NCBI GenBank assembly: GCA_003649845.1
Contig: QMTB01000024.1
Span: 1 to 13,773, forward strand
Reading direction: 5' to 3'
Length of the DNA: 13,773 nt
From: Thermoplasmata archaeon
GTDB taxonomy: Archaea; Thermoplasmatota; E2; DHVEG-1
Part shown: in pieces, positions 12,918-13,773 of the stretch
Layout: every line of letters begins with the position of its first letter
How positions within the stretch are numbered: position 1 is the stretch's first letter
Program-made: the position numbers and the translations under genes
Notes under the pieces: generated by a model
Databases searched by the model: none
Told to the model about the DNA's origin: nothing
The model's input: the letters and a program-made list of their open reading frames with translations, nothing else

Positions 12918-13773
12918 TTATATTTTAAATGAAATTAAATTTATTGGAATTGCAAAATTTGTCAGTTCGTTTAAAGTAAATCCGTGTTTCTCAGCCCATT
13001 TTTCCGTTTTAGAGAGGTGATTTAAATCAATAGTTCCAACATGGTGCTTTTTTTCATTTTCTAAAGCCTGCATAAACACTTCTGCCACACAAGCAAATAT
13101 CTTTCCTCTAGGAAGTCCGGGTATCTGAAAATTATATTCCTTAGGGAGATCAACAAAACCACCATCAATTCTAAAAACATCAGGTCTACTCTTACAAACA
13201 TCTAAACCTAGATTCGGCGGTTGAGATACATCAACAACTATCGCATTTTTTTTCAAATGATGCGAAGACAATAGAGTAGTTGGATGATTTGTCGCAGTGA
13301 CTATAACATCGGCATCTTTAGTTTTAATCTCTGTTGTTGTCTCAATATTATCATTTTCTTTTAATTTCTCTTTTAACTCTTGTAACTTATGTTCTCTTCG
13401 TCCAATAAGTATAGAATGTTTAAATTCTGGCACGAGTAGTTTAGATACAGCCTCACCAATGATACCATATGCTCCAACCATGGCAAGCGTCAACTCAGAG
13501 GTGTCTTTTCTAAATAAATTCAAAACCTTATGAACAGTTTTACAGGTAACTGCAGCGGTATAGCTATCGCCATGATTAACAAATCCATGGAATTCTCTTT
13601 GTTGTATAAGCCATTTTCCACCTTTAGTTATAGAAGTAGTGAGACCGCCAAGTTGAATAAGATCAACGTCGAAATTATTCTGAAGAAAAACCGCTAACTC
13701 TAAAATTTTTTTCCTCATCTGATCAGCAGGTTGTTCCATTAGCTCTCTCGCGGTAACATCAAGACCTGCTATC
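12918..13773 (-). CDS. Acyl-ACP reductase-like NAD(P)H oxidoreductase, N-terminus beyond window edge
   Basis: The frame stays open upstream of the Met at 13739 to the window edge (reading IAGLDVTARELMEQPADQ), so the gene starts outside; about 284 residues are visible of roughly 340 expected. It resembles cyanobacterial long-chain acyl-ACP reductase (AAR), which makes fatty aldehydes from acyl-ACP. Numbered from Met 13739: QLGGLTTSI at 29-37 (AAR has ALGGFTSII), HGDSYTAAVTCKTVHKVL at 56-73 (AAR NTHTAYVICRQVEAAAK), Rossmann loop MVGAYGIIGEAV at 87-98, a dinucleotide-pocket-like IGRREHKLQEL at 112-122, INGG-like RIDGGFVDLP at 190-199, and IFACVAE at 214-220 where Cys217 matches the acylated Cys of AAR (FACFAE). 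The catalytic Cys suggests a thioester or aldehyde substrate. No aldehyde decarbonylase gene is visible. Shikimate- or saccharopine-dehydrogenase labels would reflect only the Rossmann fold. Confidence 0.75.
   Translation of the reverse strand, partial: IAGLDVTARELMEQPADQMRKKILELAVFLQNNFDVDLIQLGGLTTSITKGGKWLIQQREFHGFVNHGDSYTAAVTCKTVHKVLNLFRKDTSELTLAMVGAYGIIGEAVSKLLVPEFKHSILIGRREHKLQELKEKLKENDNIETTTEIKTKDADVIVTATNHPTTLLSSHHLKKNAIVVDVSQPPNLGLDVCKSRPDVFRIDGGFVDLPKEYNFQIPGLPRGKIFACVAEVFMQALENEKKHHVGTIDLNHLSKTEKWAEKHGFTLNELTNFAIPINLISFKI

Overview
The window looks like chromosomal DNA from an AT-rich archaeon, most likely a euryarchaeote in the broad sense; Thermoplasmatota or a related lineage is a guess. 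The evidence is a replication factor C small subunit, a GTP cyclohydrolase of the MptA type, a cyclic 2,3-diphosphoglycerate synthetase-type protein, TATA-box promoters about 25-28 bp before several starts, and a mixture of leaderless genes and genes with GGAGG/GGTGAT ribosome binding sites. Arg is mostly AGA and Ile mostly ATA in the left two thirds. No rRNA, tRNA, CRISPR array, transposase or phage gene was seen.

Layout. 1-2835 (-) is a large secreted subtilisin-like protease with a NosD-type beta-helix; it runs off the left edge, so its C-terminus is missing. A 256-bp divergent promoter region with an exact 32-bp tandem duplication separates it from three plus-strand genes: mptA (start uncertain), an NADP-type isocitrate/isopropylmalate dehydrogenase-family enzyme, and a cDPG synthetase-type P-loop protein. 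The last overlaps by 11 bp, tail to tail, with rfcS on the minus strand. Divergent from rfcS is an unrecognised secreted/membrane protein (7654-8421), preceded by a possible 8-codon leader ORF. It converges on a two-gene minus-strand operon (yjbQ, then a small YqiA-type alpha/beta hydrolase). A cysteine-rich C_GCAxxG_C_C protein (9487-10023) is divergent from yjbQ and convergent with a membrane-anchored transglutaminase-like protein.

The right end (11105-13773) differs in character. A roadblock/LC7-like protein and a FIST-domain protein overlap by ATGA and end in a bacterial-looking hairpin plus T-tract terminator. Convergent to them is a partial gene resembling cyanobacterial acyl-ACP reductase, with the catalytic Cys motif kept; its 5' end lies beyond the right edge. 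Ile and Leu codon use shifts in the FIST gene, which hints at transfer or a separate history.

Functionally most of the window is housekeeping (pterin/archaeosine precursor synthesis, central metabolism, DNA replication, small conserved proteins) mixed with cell-surface proteins. The roadblock-FIST pair is a candidate signalling module. I did not find a convincing new defence or mobile system; the most unusual items are the right-end cluster, the mptA start problem and the promoter-region repeats.
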